NCBI RefSeq assembly: GCF_001293735.1
Contig: NZ_BCAH01000010.1
Span: 1-63,777, forward strand
Length of the DNA: 63,777 nucleotides
Origin: Limosilactobacillus gorillae
Lineage (GTDB): Bacteria > Bacillota > Bacilli > Lactobacillales > Lactobacillaceae
Direction of reading: 5' to 3'
The translations under genes were made by a program, and so were the position numbers. This document shows positions 36,309-45,678 of the stretch, one piece after another. A model generated the notes under the pieces. That model was not told the DNA's origin. It saw only the letters and a program-made list of their open reading frames with translations, and searched no databases. Numbering within the stretch: the stretch's first letter is position 1; each line of letters begins with the position of its first letter.

Positions 36309-36842
36309 ATGAAAATACATCCAGAGTTAGTAACACCAACAAAAGATCAGATGCAGGTCCTTCAACAATTAGCCCGGGAAACCTTTAAGGCGACCTTTAA
36401 CACCAATACGCCTCCTGCTGAGATGGCGGCCTTTTTAAGGGACTATTACACTGAGGAAATGATGCGCCAGGAGCTGACGGATCCCAATACCGATACCTAT
36501 TTCTTTAAGGATGAAGCTGGCAAAGTCATCGGTTTCTTAAAGCTCAGTTGGAAAGATGCCCAAACCGAACCGGATTATCCTGATGCCATGGAACTTCAGC
36601 GAATTTACCTAAGAACAGTATATCAGGGTCAACACCTGGGACGACAAATAATAAGCTTTGCCTTACAAGAAGCCAAACGTTCTGGGGTACCGCGAGTTTG
36701 GTTAGGAGTTTGGGAAAATAATTTCCCCGCTCAAAAGCTCTACGCCCGCTATGGTTTTAAACGAGTTAGCCAGCATACCTTTATGGTAGGTAACGATCCA
36801 CAAACCGATTATATTCTAATGAAGGAACTGGAGGATAATTAG
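36309..36842 (+). CDS. GNAT N-acetyltransferase (PaiA-like)
   Basis: A 177-residue GNAT protein. The acetyl-CoA site is Q/RxxGxG-like: LQRIYLRTVYQGQHLGRQIISFALQEA, followed by VWLGVWENNFPAQKLYARYGF. This pattern is that of PaiA-type polyamine or general N-acetyltransferases. ATG 36309 follows GGAGGA, and a -10 box TATAAT (about 36278) is upstream. The OsmC gene begins at the base after its stop, so both form an operon. Confidence 0.83.
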   Translation: MKIHPELVTPTKDQMQVLQQLARETFKATFNTNTPPAEMAAFLRDYYTEEMMRQELTDPNTDTYFFKDEAGKVIGFLKLSWKDAQTEPDYPDAMELQRIYLRTVYQGQHLGRQIISFALQEAKRSGVPRVWLGVWENNFPAQKLYARYGFKRVSQHTFMVGNDPQTDYILMKELEDN

Positions 36843-37271
36843 ATGACGGATTACCACATTCATACAACGTTACGGTCAATTGGGTACCAGGCTTTTAATT
36901 ATGATGGAACTCACCAATGGCTTGCTGATGAACCAGTTACGGCTAAGGGTACTGATGCGGGGCCAAATCCCATTCAATACCTCTTAGGGGCACTGGGTTC
37001 TTGCCTTTCCTTAACCGCTAAGGACGTCATTAATAACAAAAACCTTGATGTTACTCGCTTCGAACTTGATATCGCTGGGAAGACTGACTACCTTCCTGGT
37101 AGCCGGGCCAAGGCTTTGAAGTCTGTTAAGGTGACGGTTAAGCTAGCCACTTCAATATCGGATGCGGCTATTGATCGTCTTTTACACACAATGGACAAGT
37201 ACTGTACGGTCCACAACAGTTTAAGTGACCGGATTACCTTTGAAATGAAAGCGGAACGGATTGAAGGATGA
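36843..37271 (+). CDS. OsmC/Ohr family peroxide-reducing protein
   Basis: A 142-residue OsmC-fold protein with the two redox Cys positions, GSCLSLTA (about residue 59) and KYCTVHNSL (about 121), which form the peroxidatic and resolving pair. It detoxifies organic hydroperoxides in the cytosol. The ATG directly abuts the GNAT stop. Confidence 0.87.
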   Translation: MTDYHIHTTLRSIGYQAFNYDGTHQWLADEPVTAKGTDAGPNPIQYLLGALGSCLSLTAKDVINNKNLDVTRFELDIAGKTDYLPGSRAKALKSVKVTVKLATSISDAAIDRLLHTMDKYCTVHNSLSDRITFEMKAERIEG

Positions 37272-37594
37272 GGAATGGGCGTTGCCGGATTAACTGGTAG
37301 CGCCCTCACTGATTATTCTAGCTTTTCCTAAGGGTAAACAGATTAAGATAAGGTAGCCTTATTAACCGAGCAAATGGGGGATGATGCTGTTTGCTCGTTA
37401 ACCTAACTAGACTCGCTTCTTAAACAAAGGCTCCCCAGCAACTACCGGACCATTGGGGAACTAGAAGGTCGCTAATAATCCATCTAAGTAACAAACTCTA
37501 ATAAGCTAATCCGATTGCATGAGGCTTGAATAGGGGCGATCTTTAGTGTTAATACAACTGTGTAAATCACAAGCAATAAGGAGGGAATTTTGGA
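37272..37594. other. Intergenic region with hairpins before ABC operon
   Basis: About 320 bases without a gene. It holds three GC-containing inverted repeats: GGGCG...CGCCC (about 37276-37304), CGAGCAAA / TTTGCTCG (about 37358-37390, perfect 8 bp) and CCCCA...TGGGG (about 37433-37458). None has a T-run. The ribosome site AAGGAGGG precedes GTG/ATG 37595. They may form an osmotically or otherwise controlled leader. Confidence 0.4.
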
Positions 37595-38491
37595 ATGAAG
37601 AAATGGTCTCGGTGGCTAGCGGGGCTAGCGATTACCTTAGTGGTGGCTTTTGCCTTACCAGTAACGGGGAATGCCACTAGTTCCAAGCCAATTATTGTTG
37701 GATCCAAGAGTTTCACCGAGAGTAAGATTGTCAGTGAAATTTACGCCCTCGCACTGGAAAAAGCTGGCTACAAAGTCACCCGGAAGCAAAACATCTCTAA
37801 TTCGGTAGTCTTCCGAGCAGTTCAATCGGGACAGGTTAACGTCTATCCTGAATACACGGGAACAATTGTCGATGCCTATCTGAAGCAGAGTACGGCCAAC
37901 AAAAGTGCCAGCCAGATTGCAGCCGCCGCTAAAAAGGGAGTTAGTAAGTACAAATTAACGACTTTAACGCCGGCTCCAGGCAACGACTCCCAAGGAATCG
38001 CCGTCACAACTAAAGTGGCTAAAAAATACCACATTTATACCTTAAGCGAGTTGCAAAAGAAGGCCAGTAAGATTCGTTTTGTTTCTCAAGGCGAATTTGA
38101 TCAACGGGCCGACGCCCTACCGGGGATGAATAAGAAGTATGGTAAGTTCAATTTCAAGTCCAGCAAGGATTACGATGATAGCCTAAAGTATAAAATTCTG
38201 TCTGAAGGAAAGGGGGATGCCGCCCCGGTCTCAACAACGGATGGACAACTAGCGAACGGCAATAAGTACACCCTCTTAAAGGATGACAAGCATTTATGGC
38301 CTGCTTATAACTTGGTACCGTTGGTTCAAAAGTCAACTTTAAAAGACTATCCCAAGCTGGCCAGTACCTTAAACCGGGTTGATAAGAAGTTAACCACCAA
38401 GGTATTGACTCAGTTAAACAAAAAGGTTGATGTTGATGGGCAAAGCTATCAAACGGTGGCTAAAAATTGGTTCAATCAAAACATGAAGTAG
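37595..38491 (+). CDS. opuCC: Osmoprotectant ABC transporter, substrate-binding protein
   Basis: A 298-residue OpuAC/OpuCC-type binding protein. It has a signal peptide (residues 1-27, hydrophobic ITLVVAFALPV) without a lipobox Cys, then IIVGSKSFTESKIVSEIYALALEKAGY and VNVYPEYTGTIVDAYL, the signature of choline/glycine-betaine/carnitine receptors. The family is usually a lipoprotein; here release or another anchor must apply, or it remains tethered by the uncleaved signal. Permease starts 46 bases downstream. Confidence 0.85.
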   Translation: MKKWSRWLAGLAITLVVAFALPVTGNATSSKPIIVGSKSFTESKIVSEIYALALEKAGYKVTRKQNISNSVVFRAVQSGQVNVYPEYTGTIVDAYLKQSTANKSASQIAAAAKKGVSKYKLTTLTPAPGNDSQGIAVTTKVAKKYHIYTLSELQKKASKIRFVSQGEFDQRADALPGMNKKYGKFNFKSSKDYDDSLKYKILSEGKGDAAPVSTTDGQLANGNKYTLLKDDKHLWPAYNLVPLVQKSTLKDYPKLASTLNRVDKKLTTKVLTQLNKKVDVDGQSYQTVAKNWFNQNMK

Positions 38492-38537
38492 GATGGGGGA
38501 GCATAGGTGCTCCCTTTTTTATAAATGGAGGTCCTCG

Positions 38538-39182
38538 ATGCTTTCGCAAATTATTCGTTATTTTCAACTCAACAGTCAGCAGTACTGGGGTTACGTTGGC
38601 CAACACTTAACCCTCAGCCTATCGGTTTTATTAATCGCCCTGATTATTAGTTTACCCCTTGGTTACCTCGGGTCACGCCATCCCAAAGTCGCGCTGATCT
38701 GTTCCTCATTTTCCCAGATACTCCGGATTATTCCCAGCCTAGGGCTCTTATTCTTATTAATCCCATTAATGGGAACCGGAATTATTCCCGCTGAAATTGC
38801 CTTGATTATTCTAGCGATTCCGCCCATCTTAATCAATACAATCTTAGGCTTCAATGAGGTCGCTTCGGTTTACCAAGAAGTGGGGACCGCCCTGGGGATG
38901 AACGAGAGTCAGCTCCTGTGGCAAGTTAAGGTCCCCTTAGCCTTACCTTATATTCTTAATGGGATCAAGTTATCATTAATTGAAATTGTTGCCAGTGCCA
39001 CTTTGGCCACCTACATTGGGGCAGGAGGCCTTGGAACCCTGATTTTCACCGGATTGGGTCTTTATGACATGGCCGACGTGGTAATCGGTGGGGGAAGTGT
39101 GACCCTCTTGTCCTTGCTTATCATGGTTGGCTTTGATCTCCTGATTGGCAGGCTACAAAAAAGAGCTCCAGTGATTGATTAG
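38538..39182 (+). CDS. opuCD: Osmoprotectant ABC transporter permease
   Basis: A 214-residue permease with five to six helices and the EAA-loop segment EVGTALGMNESQLLWQVKVPLALPYILNGIK that docks to the ATPase. GGAGGT precedes ATG 38538. It pairs with the receptor before it; the ATPase and second permease are 1.9 kb further on, after an opposite-strand gene. Confidence 0.87.
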   Translation: MLSQIIRYFQLNSQQYWGYVGQHLTLSLSVLLIALIISLPLGYLGSRHPKVALICSSFSQILRIIPSLGLLFLLIPLMGTGIIPAEIALIILAIPPILINTILGFNEVASVYQEVGTALGMNESQLLWQVKVPLALPYILNGIKLSLIEIVASATLATYIGAGGLGTLIFTGLGLYDMADVVIGGGSVTLLSLLIMVGFDLLIGRLQKRAPVID

Positions 39183-39198
39183 CTGAAGCCCACTTTGC

Positions 39199-40941
39199 TT
39201 ATGACCCAAGTAAGGATAAGTAATTCCAAAGTCGCATGGTATAAGAGTGATTATCATCATATTCCCTGACGGCCTGTTTAACGGTTTGAACATCATCGGT
39301 TACCAATCCATCCACGCCCATATAAAGCATGCTCTTGACAGAGTCAGCATCAATGACAGTCCAGGCATAAACCTGTCTGTGTTGGGAATGGGCCATTGTA
39401 ACAAACTCCTGGTTAAGGGTTGAGTACTCCATTCCATAAGCATTCGTCTTAATTTGTGGATAGGATAGGTTGTATGGCATCAGATAACCAGTTTTAATCC
39501 CTGCTTTTTCAACGGCTTTAACAACGTCATAGTTGAGACTGTGGACAGCCCATTTATTTTTTAAAATTGTTGTCCGGTACTTCTTTAAGAAGCGCTGAGT
39601 GGCGTTTTTACTATCGTGGTCAGTTGTTTTGATTTCAATTAATAGATCGATCCCCAGCTTTTCAGCGCTCCACATGTAATGATCTAAGCTTACCACCTTG
39701 GCCCGGGCACCATTCTCCTTAGCGGTCAACTTAGTTAGCTGCGCTAGGGTCAGTTGGTAAGGGGCTTTATCAACCCCTGTTAAGGTCTTTAGGTTTTCAT
39801 CGTGCATTACCACAAATTGATGATCCCTAGTCTCGTGAACATCAATCTCGATATAATCTAATCCTAATTTGGCGGTCCTCCGCATGGCGGGAATCGTATT
39901 TTGAACCCCATTACCATCACTGACCCCGCGATGAGAGATAATAACTGGCTTATAGTTCTCCCATCCCTGCATGTAGATGATGTTGTTAATCACCGTTGCC
40001 AGTGAAAAAACTGCAACGGTACCCCATATCAGCAAGTTGAAGAAGCGCCCGCGGGTGTGGTTAACTTCCCCAAGGGAAAGATCCCGTGGTAAAAGGTATA
40101 AAATGGTGACGATTGTTACTAAGAAGAGGCTAATTTCATTACCCAACTGGATTAGCGATAGATTTGCTACAGCCGCCCAGGAAGCCGCCCTACCGTGGGA
40201 GTAAAAATCCCACAAAAACTGACTAGCGACCAAGATGAAGTTCCATAACCAGGTCAAACCAGCAGATACGACACTAATTACAAGGATAATTCCAAGCACT
40301 TTTAATCCAGCCAATCCCCGTGTTTTAGCAAAACTGTCCCGCATAGCTTGGCGACTGGTCCGATTATCGAAGATCATTCCCGGCAAGGTATAGAGAAGAC
40401 GCCAGCCCAAGTACAGCATGATCAGATATAAAATTCCCATTAATACTGCTAGGGCCGCTTTCTTGGCAATTACATCTTGAATAAAGGCTGGAATTTGAAT
40501 TTTACTGAGCAGGGGTGTTTTATACAGGAAATCAGCTCCGGGTAAAATCAAAATAAAATAAAGGCAGAGGAGGGGAAATGATGACCAATGCACCTGCTTT
40601 AGTTTCTGCCAGGTCAAAGATAAAATTGCTCGAATTGAAGTAATCCCTTGCCGAATGGCAGCAATTCCCACCAAGATAACGGTAAATTGGAGGTAGACCG
40701 CGTACAGGAGTAGCCCTAACTCGAGGATTAAGCAGACGGTTAAAACTGGATGGTTTGTAATAATTGATAGGATAGATGTGACTGAGACAAACGGAATAAC
40801 AACGCCTTGTAAAATAATGGTGGTGATTTCCCGAAAAATAGGGATCAAGATATAGAAATTAAATAATTCCAAAGTAATCAACAGAATTAGGTAGTTACCA
40901 AAGTGCTTTTTTAGTTCGGTAAGCAGATTTTTGAGAATCAC
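39199..40941 (-). CDS. Membrane glycerophosphodiester phosphodiesterase
   Basis: A 580-residue protein. The N-terminal 330 residues carry about six to eight membrane helices of the GDPD membrane domain. From about 335 the GDPD domain has ISHRGVSDGNGVQNTIPA, the metal ligands EIDVHETRDHQFVVMHDENL, EIKTT and a late AWTVI strand. It hydrolyses glycerophosphodiesters (or polyglycerol-phosphate) at the outer face, giving sn-glycerol-3-phosphate and an alcohol such as choline. GTG 40941 has GAGGGGG upstream. It lies antisense between the two halves of the osmoprotectant transporter. Confidence 0.87.
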   Translation of the reverse strand: MILKNLLTELKKHFGNYLILLITLELFNFYILIPIFREITTIILQGVVIPFVSVTSILSIITNHPVLTVCLILELGLLLYAVYLQFTVILVGIAAIRQGITSIRAILSLTWQKLKQVHWSSFPLLCLYFILILPGADFLYKTPLLSKIQIPAFIQDVIAKKAALAVLMGILYLIMLYLGWRLLYTLPGMIFDNRTSRQAMRDSFAKTRGLAGLKVLGIILVISVVSAGLTWLWNFILVASQFLWDFYSHGRAASWAAVANLSLIQLGNEISLFLVTIVTILYLLPRDLSLGEVNHTRGRFFNLLIWGTVAVFSLATVINNIIYMQGWENYKPVIISHRGVSDGNGVQNTIPAMRRTAKLGLDYIEIDVHETRDHQFVVMHDENLKTLTGVDKAPYQLTLAQLTKLTAKENGARAKVVSLDHYMWSAEKLGIDLLIEIKTTDHDSKNATQRFLKKYRTTILKNKWAVHSLNYDVVKAVEKAGIKTGYLMPYNLSYPQIKTNAYGMEYSTLNQEFVTMAHSQHRQVYAWTVIDADSVKSMLYMGVDGLVTDDVQTVKQAVREYDDNHSYTMRLWNYLSLLGS

Positions 40942-41063
40942 AACATCCCCCTCACTTTCAGCCTTTATTATAATCGAAGCCGGGATAGATAGGTATTAAC
41001 CTCAGAATCTTGATATTCACAGAAAGGAGTGGCGGCATACCTGCTGGGAACCGCCTAAAAACA

Positions 41064-41837
41064 ATGAACCAACAACCCGTAATCGAATTTGACCACGTAA
41101 CCAAATGCTTTGGACAAAATACTGTCATTCCAGACCTCTCTTTCACCATCAAACAAGGGGAGTTGGTGACCATTCTTGGTTCATCTGGTTCGGGGAAGAC
41201 CACAACTTTAAAGATGATTAATGGTCTAATTACACCAACCAGTGGGACCGTCAAAATTAACAGCCAACCGTTAGCTGACCATAATCAAGTTGACCTCCGT
41301 CGCCATATTGGCTACGTGGTCCAGCAGATTGCTCTCTTTCCCCATATGTCAATTAGAGATAACATTGCCGTGACCCCAAAGCTCTTAAAGTGGGCGCCAA
41401 CGGAAATTGATAAGCGAGTAAATGAATTATTAGACCTGGTTCAGCTACCAAGTCAAGATTATGCGAATCGCTGGCCCAATGAACTCTCTGGCGGCCAGCA
41501 ACAGCGAGTCGGGCTAGCTCGTGCTTTAGCTGCTAACCCCGATTTAGTCCTCTTTGATGAACCTTTGGGGGCTCTAGACGCTCTTACCCGTTTAGACCTT
41601 CAAAAAGAAATTAAGCAACTTCACACTTCTTTTTTAGGTGATAAAACCTTCTTCTTTGTTACCCACGACCTCAATGAGGCCCTTTTCTTGGGACAACGGG
41701 TAATGGTGATGAAAGCAGGACAAATCGAACAGTTTGCAACGCCCCAAGAGATCGTTCAACACCCGGCTAGTGGCTTTGTAGAAGAACTACTGGCAACTGA
41801 GGAGCGAAACCAAGAACTCTGGAGGAAACTACAATGA
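41064..41837 (+). CDS. opuCA: Osmoprotectant ABC transporter ATP-binding protein
   Basis: A 257-residue ABC ATPase: Walker [11 protein letters not shown]-loop VVQQIALFP, signature [15 protein letters not shown], Walker [14 protein letters not shown]-loop THD. It lacks the C-terminal CBS pair of many OpuCA/OpuAA proteins, so ionic-strength sensing through CBS domains is not expected. The start is a little uncertain: ATG 41064 has only a weak site, while AGGAG at 41023-41027 is too far away. It overlaps the permease start by 4 bases. Confidence 0.85.
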   Translation: MNQQPVIEFDHVTKCFGQNTVIPDLSFTIKQGELVTILGSSGSGKTTTLKMINGLITPTSGTVKINSQPLADHNQVDLRRHIGYVVQQIALFPHMSIRDNIAVTPKLLKWAPTEIDKRVNELLDLVQLPSQDYANRWPNELSGGQQQRVGLARALAANPDLVLFDEPLGALDALTRLDLQKEIKQLHTSFLGDKTFFFVTHDLNEALFLGQRVMVMKAGQIEQFATPQEIVQHPASGFVEELLATEERNQELWRKLQ

Positions 41838-42466
41838 TTAGTTATTGGAACCAAAACGCCAGCACCATCTTAACCGATACCGCTCAGCATGCCCAATTAG
41901 TCTTCGGCTCACTGGCAATTGCCCTGGTCATTGCCATTCTCTTAGTCCTCTTATGCTTACGTCATGATCGCTTGTTAACCGGCTTAAACTATATTTTTTC
42001 TCTTCTCTACTCGGTACCCAGCTTTGCCTTCTTCGCCCTCTTACTTCCGCTAACCGGGCTAGGTAATACCACGGCGACGGTAGTCCTAGTCATTTATAGC
42101 GAATATGTGATCTTAAGAACCTTCATTACTGGTTTACGGGCAATTGATCCTAGTTTAATTGAAGTGGCAACCGGGATGGGGATGACTAGCCGTCAGGTTT
42201 TCTTAAAGATCCAACTTCCCTTAGCCATTCCAACCATCTTCTCTGGCCTCCAAGTGGCATTAGCTTCCACTATGTCAATTGCAACAATTGCGGCAACGAT
42301 TAACGCTGGCGGCTTGGGAACGCTCTTATTCGAAGGGCTCCAAACCCAACAGATGCCACCCTTATTATGGGGAATTATCATGACGGTCGCCTTAACTTTA
42401 GTTAGTATCGCAGTTCTCAGAATTCTACAGCACGTTTACCAACCACGATTAGGGGGGAACCACTAA
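41834..42466 (+). CDS. opuCB: Osmoprotectant ABC transporter permease
   Basis: A 210-residue permease with five to six helices and EAA-loop IEVATGMGMTSRQVFLKIQLPLAIPTIFSGLQ. It is translationally coupled to the ATPase (4-base overlap, GGAGGAA site inside opuCA) and to the oxidoreductase downstream (TAATG junction). It forms with opuCA, opuCC and opuCD a complete importer. Confidence 0.87.
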   Translation: MISYWNQNASTILTDTAQHAQLVFGSLAIALVIAILLVLLCLRHDRLLTGLNYIFSLLYSVPSFAFFALLLPLTGLGNTTATVVLVIYSEYVILRTFITGLRAIDPSLIEVATGMGMTSRQVFLKIQLPLAIPTIFSGLQVALASTMSIATIAATINAGGLGTLLFEGLQTQQMPPLLWGIIMTVALTLVSIAVLRILQHVYQPRLGGNH

Positions 42467-43422
42467 TGAAAGCAATTGTAATATACCAAGCCGGTGGGCC
42501 AGAACAACTTAAGTACGTTGACGTACCAACTCCGCAGGTTAAGCCCGGCTGGTCGCTAGTAAAAATCCATGCCTTTGGCCTCAACCACTCTGAGGTCTTT
42601 ACCCGTAAAGGGGAGTCACCAACCGTTCACTTTCCCCGGATTTTGGGAATTGAAGGAGTAGGGGAGATTGCCCAAACAACTGATCCAGGTCGTCTACCGG
42701 TAGGGCAAGCTGTGGTCTCTTTAATGGGGGAGATGGGCCGTGCCTTTGATGGTAGTTACGCTGAGTACGCCCTCTTACCCAATCAACAAATTTACCCCGT
42801 TACCACCAGCCTTTCCTGGACTCAACTAGCTGTTTATCCCGAAACCTACTTCACCGCCTATACTTCACTTAAAAATCTTCAACCTAAACCTGGTGATCGC
42901 TACCTAGTCCGGGGTGGTACCAGTGGGGTCGGAATCGCCTTTTTAAACTTAATTAAGGCTAAGGAACCAAACGCTGAAGTAGTGGGAACAACCCGCTCAC
43001 TAGCTAAGGTAACGCGAATGCGAGAACTTGGCTTCTCCTCGGTGATTGAAGACCAGCAGGGAGAGCTCCAAACTAATGGGCGATTTGATAAGGTTCTGGA
43101 GTTAATTGGTCCGGCTACCATTAAGGATACCTTTCGCCATGTCAATGAAGGAGGAATTGTATGTATCACCGGCCTCTTAGGTAATCAATGGACTCTGGAA
43201 GGCTTTGATCCAATTTTTGACATCGCACCGGGAGCTTACCTAACGGGTGGGTACTCAGGAAATGTCAGCGAAGTGAGAATTAATGAGATGTTTGACTACC
43301 TAAAGAAGTATCAGGTTAAAGAACAACCTGACCGGGTATTTAAGTTAGCAGAAGTCCCCACGGCCCATGCTTACTTAGCATCGAAGGAATGTATGGGGAA
43401 AGTGGTAATTGAGGTTGATTAA
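42466..43422 (+). CDS. Quinone oxidoreductase-like zinc-free MDR protein
   Basis: A 318-residue medium-chain dehydrogenase/reductase of the quinone reductase branch: no zinc-ligand Cys/His set, NHSEVFTRKGESP near the start, VRGGTSGVGIAFLNL as the NADPH-binding loop, and a C-terminal FKLAEVPTAHAYLASKECMGKVVI. It is NAD(P)H-dependent quinone or enone reduction in the cytosol. It shares the TAATG junction with opuCB, an unusual partner for a transporter operon. Confidence 0.83.
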   Translation: MKAIVIYQAGGPEQLKYVDVPTPQVKPGWSLVKIHAFGLNHSEVFTRKGESPTVHFPRILGIEGVGEIAQTTDPGRLPVGQAVVSLMGEMGRAFDGSYAEYALLPNQQIYPVTTSLSWTQLAVYPETYFTAYTSLKNLQPKPGDRYLVRGGTSGVGIAFLNLIKAKEPNAEVVGTTRSLAKVTRMRELGFSSVIEDQQGELQTNGRFDKVLELIGPATIKDTFRHVNEGGIVCITGLLGNQWTLEGFDPIFDIAPGAYLTGGYSGNVSEVRINEMFDYLKKYQVKEQPDRVFKLAEVPTAHAYLASKECMGKVVIEVD

Positions 43423-43509
43423 AAAAGTCGCTCGTAACTCAAAATGGGTTAGGGCGTCTTTCTCAATTTTACAGGTAATTAACGAAATTCTTAGTCGTCA
43501 AAGCAGACA

Positions 43510-44634
43510 TCAAGACTTACTATCGTCAGTCGCTTCTGTTTTTTGAATCTTCTTAGCCGGGCTTGATGGTTGCGAAACGTCACTACCCATTTCTTTCAGG
43601 GCCTGACGCTGCTTTTTTTGGTCGACGTGAGTATATAAATCAGTTGCTGAAGTTCCTTTTTGTCCTAGCTGCTGGGCAACTAAGACCTGGTCCTTAGTTA
43701 CGTCATAGAGCTCAGAGGCCAGGGTATGGCGGAGCTTGTGAGGGGTTAGGGGATGACCGAAGGCGCGAGAATACTTACCTACTAGTCGCTCAATAGCGTT
43801 AGCAGTAATCCGCTTGGTCTGGCCATGGTACTGAGTTAAAAAGAAGGCACGCTCGTTTTTAGCCGGCTGGTAGCGTTGGGCACGAACTGTTGCGTACGCT
43901 TGAACGTAAGGCATTGTCCAGGGAGCGATTGGTACAGCATCTCGTTGCCCCCCCTTACGGGTTACTTCAAGGGTTTCCCCCTTCAAATCCAGGTCCTTAA
44001 CGTCCACACCGGCCGTTTCCGATACTCGGATCCCCGTCCCTAGGATCAGGGCTACTAAGGCAATGTCCCGCTCATGGTTCTTCTTGTAGGCCGGGAGGGC
44101 GTGCGGATCACACTTGTGGGGATATTCATTAGTCATAAAGTCAATGAAATCGTACTTACGCTGGCCGGTATACATCCTGGCCTCTAAAACATGGGCCCGG
44201 TAATTTAGGGTCTTGGTGTCGTTTAAGGAGTCAATCTTCAGCATTACGTTACGTTCAAAATAGGGCTGACCATCATTGATATCAGCAGTTACCGTCAGGT
44301 ATTTAAACAAAGAACGCAGGGCGTTAATGGACCGGTTAATGGTCGTCGGTGAGTTTAGACGTTGCTGAGCGTTCTTGGTATGGGCCAGGTGGTCAATGAA
44401 CTGCATGATATCATTACGCCGGAGGGCTTCTAAGTCTTTAGGGGTAACGTTTTGGTTGCTTTCAGCCTTGCTTAAGCCGTTGTTACGTAGCCAAGTGAAA
44501 AAGCGGCGTAGTTCTGTTAAGTATTGATAAGAAGTAGTCAGCGAATGACTGGTCCCTAACTGGTAATCGGCTACAAAATCGGGTAGCTGGCTGAGTTCAC
44601 GATCAATTAGTTTTAGGTACTTTTGTGTTTCCAT
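43510..44634 (-). CDS. xerS: XerS-type chromosome-dimer recombinase
   Basis: A 374-residue tyrosine recombinase resembling streptococcal/lactococcal XerS along its whole length: YQYLTELRRFFTWL, EPYFYRNVM-like QPYFERNVM, YPHKCDPHALPAYKKNHERD, GTGIRVSETAGVD (catalytic Arg), TRKGGQRD (Lys), PHKLRHTLASELY (His-Arg) and TDLYTHV (nucleophile Tyr). The conserved LGH His is LGQ here, a variant to note. It resolves chromosome dimers at difSL. The C-terminal tail (about 25 residues, Ser/Lys-rich) is longer than usual. The gene is commonly near the replication terminus; AT-rich DNA upstream (44640-44811) may hold its site. Confidence 0.85.
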   Translation of the reverse strand: METQKYLKLIDRELSQLPDFVADYQLGTSHSLTTSYQYLTELRRFFTWLRNNGLSKAESNQNVTPKDLEALRRNDIMQFIDHLAHTKNAQQRLNSPTTINRSINALRSLFKYLTVTADINDGQPYFERNVMLKIDSLNDTKTLNYRAHVLEARMYTGQRKYDFIDFMTNEYPHKCDPHALPAYKKNHERDIALVALILGTGIRVSETAGVDVKDLDLKGETLEVTRKGGQRDAVPIAPWTMPYVQAYATVRAQRYQPAKNERAFFLTQYHGQTKRITANAIERLVGKYSRAFGHPLTPHKLRHTLASELYDVTKDQVLVAQQLGQKGTSATDLYTHVDQKKQRQALKEMGSDVSQPSSPAKKIQKTEATDDSKS

Positions 44635-44811
44635 ACGTGTCTTCCTTTGCCGAATAATTTACGTAATTATATCATCTTTCCTGAGGGGGCTTAATTAATA
44701 GGGGCCATCGTAAAATATTTACGGATGATAATACATCCCTTTCTTATATAAGAATGAGACTTTTTTAATTTTCAAGTATACGATATGCTATAATCAACGT
44801 GGAAATAAATT
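44635..44811. other. xerS upstream region, candidate recombination site
   Basis: AT-rich. TTACGTAAATT (minus strand, about 44653-44663) resembles the Xer arm seen in sites A-C, and TTTTTTAATTTTCAAG (about 44761-44776) recalls part of streptococcal difSL. Neither is a full match. A -10 box TATAAT near 44789 serves the pyridoxal kinase gene. Confidence 0.35.
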
Positions 44812-44835
44812 ATGTTCAATAAGGGAGTGAGGAAC

Positions 44836-45663
44836 GTGGAAACATTGATGATCGCAGAGGATTTAACTGCTTTGGGACAAATCTCCTTAGCAAGTTCCTT
44901 GGGAGTGATTGAGGCTCAATCTGTTCGACCGGCAATGCTTCCAACTGCCTTGCTATCAACTCAATCAGAGGGGTTTGGTACACCCGTGAGCTTATCAACT
45001 GAGGACTGGATTGAAGCAGCTCTGGCCCAGTGGCTTGATATGGGTGAAAAATTTGCGGGAATCCTGGTTGGCTATGTTGGCCAACCGTCTTTAATTAATA
45101 AGCTGTCTATTATCATGGATCATCTTGTTTTGCCCATTACCGTAATTGACCCGGTGATGGGAGATCGGGGAACATTGTACCCGGGTCTAACGAAAGATTC
45201 TGTTATGGCAATGCGCCAACTTTGCCAAAAGGCCACAATCATCACCCCTAACTGGACCGAGCTCTGCCTCTTAACGGGAAATGACCCTAATCTTAAGTAC
45301 ACGCCTAAATTGCTCAATAGCATGGTTGAACGCTTACGTAAAGATGCAATTAGTGCCCGGGTGGTCATAACGGGGATCTACAACCAAGATACCGTCATCA
45401 CAGCTTACCAAAGCAATAATGGCCAATTCAACTTCCTAAAGGCATCCCTGATCGCTGGTCATTTTTTCGGAACGGGTGACCTCTTTAGTGCCATTCTAAC
45501 CAGTCAATTAGTTAAAAATGCCTCGTTTGAACGGGCGATTCAGGTTGCCCATAAGGGTCTACAGGTGGCCATTACTCAAACTGCACCTCTGAAGGACCAG
45601 GAGCGACGCTATGGACTGCGGCTTAGTCGGTTATTGTCATACTTAACGAGCATTGATAAGTAG
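44836..45663 (+). CDS. pdxK: Pyridoxal/pyridoxine kinase-like (ribokinase fold)
   Basis: A 275-residue PdxK/PdxY-type kinase: IAEDLTALGQISLASSLGVI start, VIDPVMGDRGTLYPGL, ITPNWTELCLLTG and the C-terminal anion-hole GHFFGTGDLFSAIL with the catalytic Asp. It phosphorylates pyridoxal or pyridoxine to make PLP. GTG 44836 is taken as start because AGGGAG (44822-44827) is well placed; ATG 44812 has none. An ECF S component follows 15 bases later, supporting vitamin B6 salvage. Confidence 0.82.
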   Translation: METLMIAEDLTALGQISLASSLGVIEAQSVRPAMLPTALLSTQSEGFGTPVSLSTEDWIEAALAQWLDMGEKFAGILVGYVGQPSLINKLSIIMDHLVLPITVIDPVMGDRGTLYPGLTKDSVMAMRQLCQKATIITPNWTELCLLTGNDPNLKYTPKLLNSMVERLRKDAISARVVITGIYNQDTVITAYQSNNGQFNFLKASLIAGHFFGTGDLFSAILTSQLVKNASFERAIQVAHKGLQVAITQTAPLKDQERRYGLRLSRLLSYLTSIDK

Positions 45664-45678
45664 AAGGGATGAATCAAC

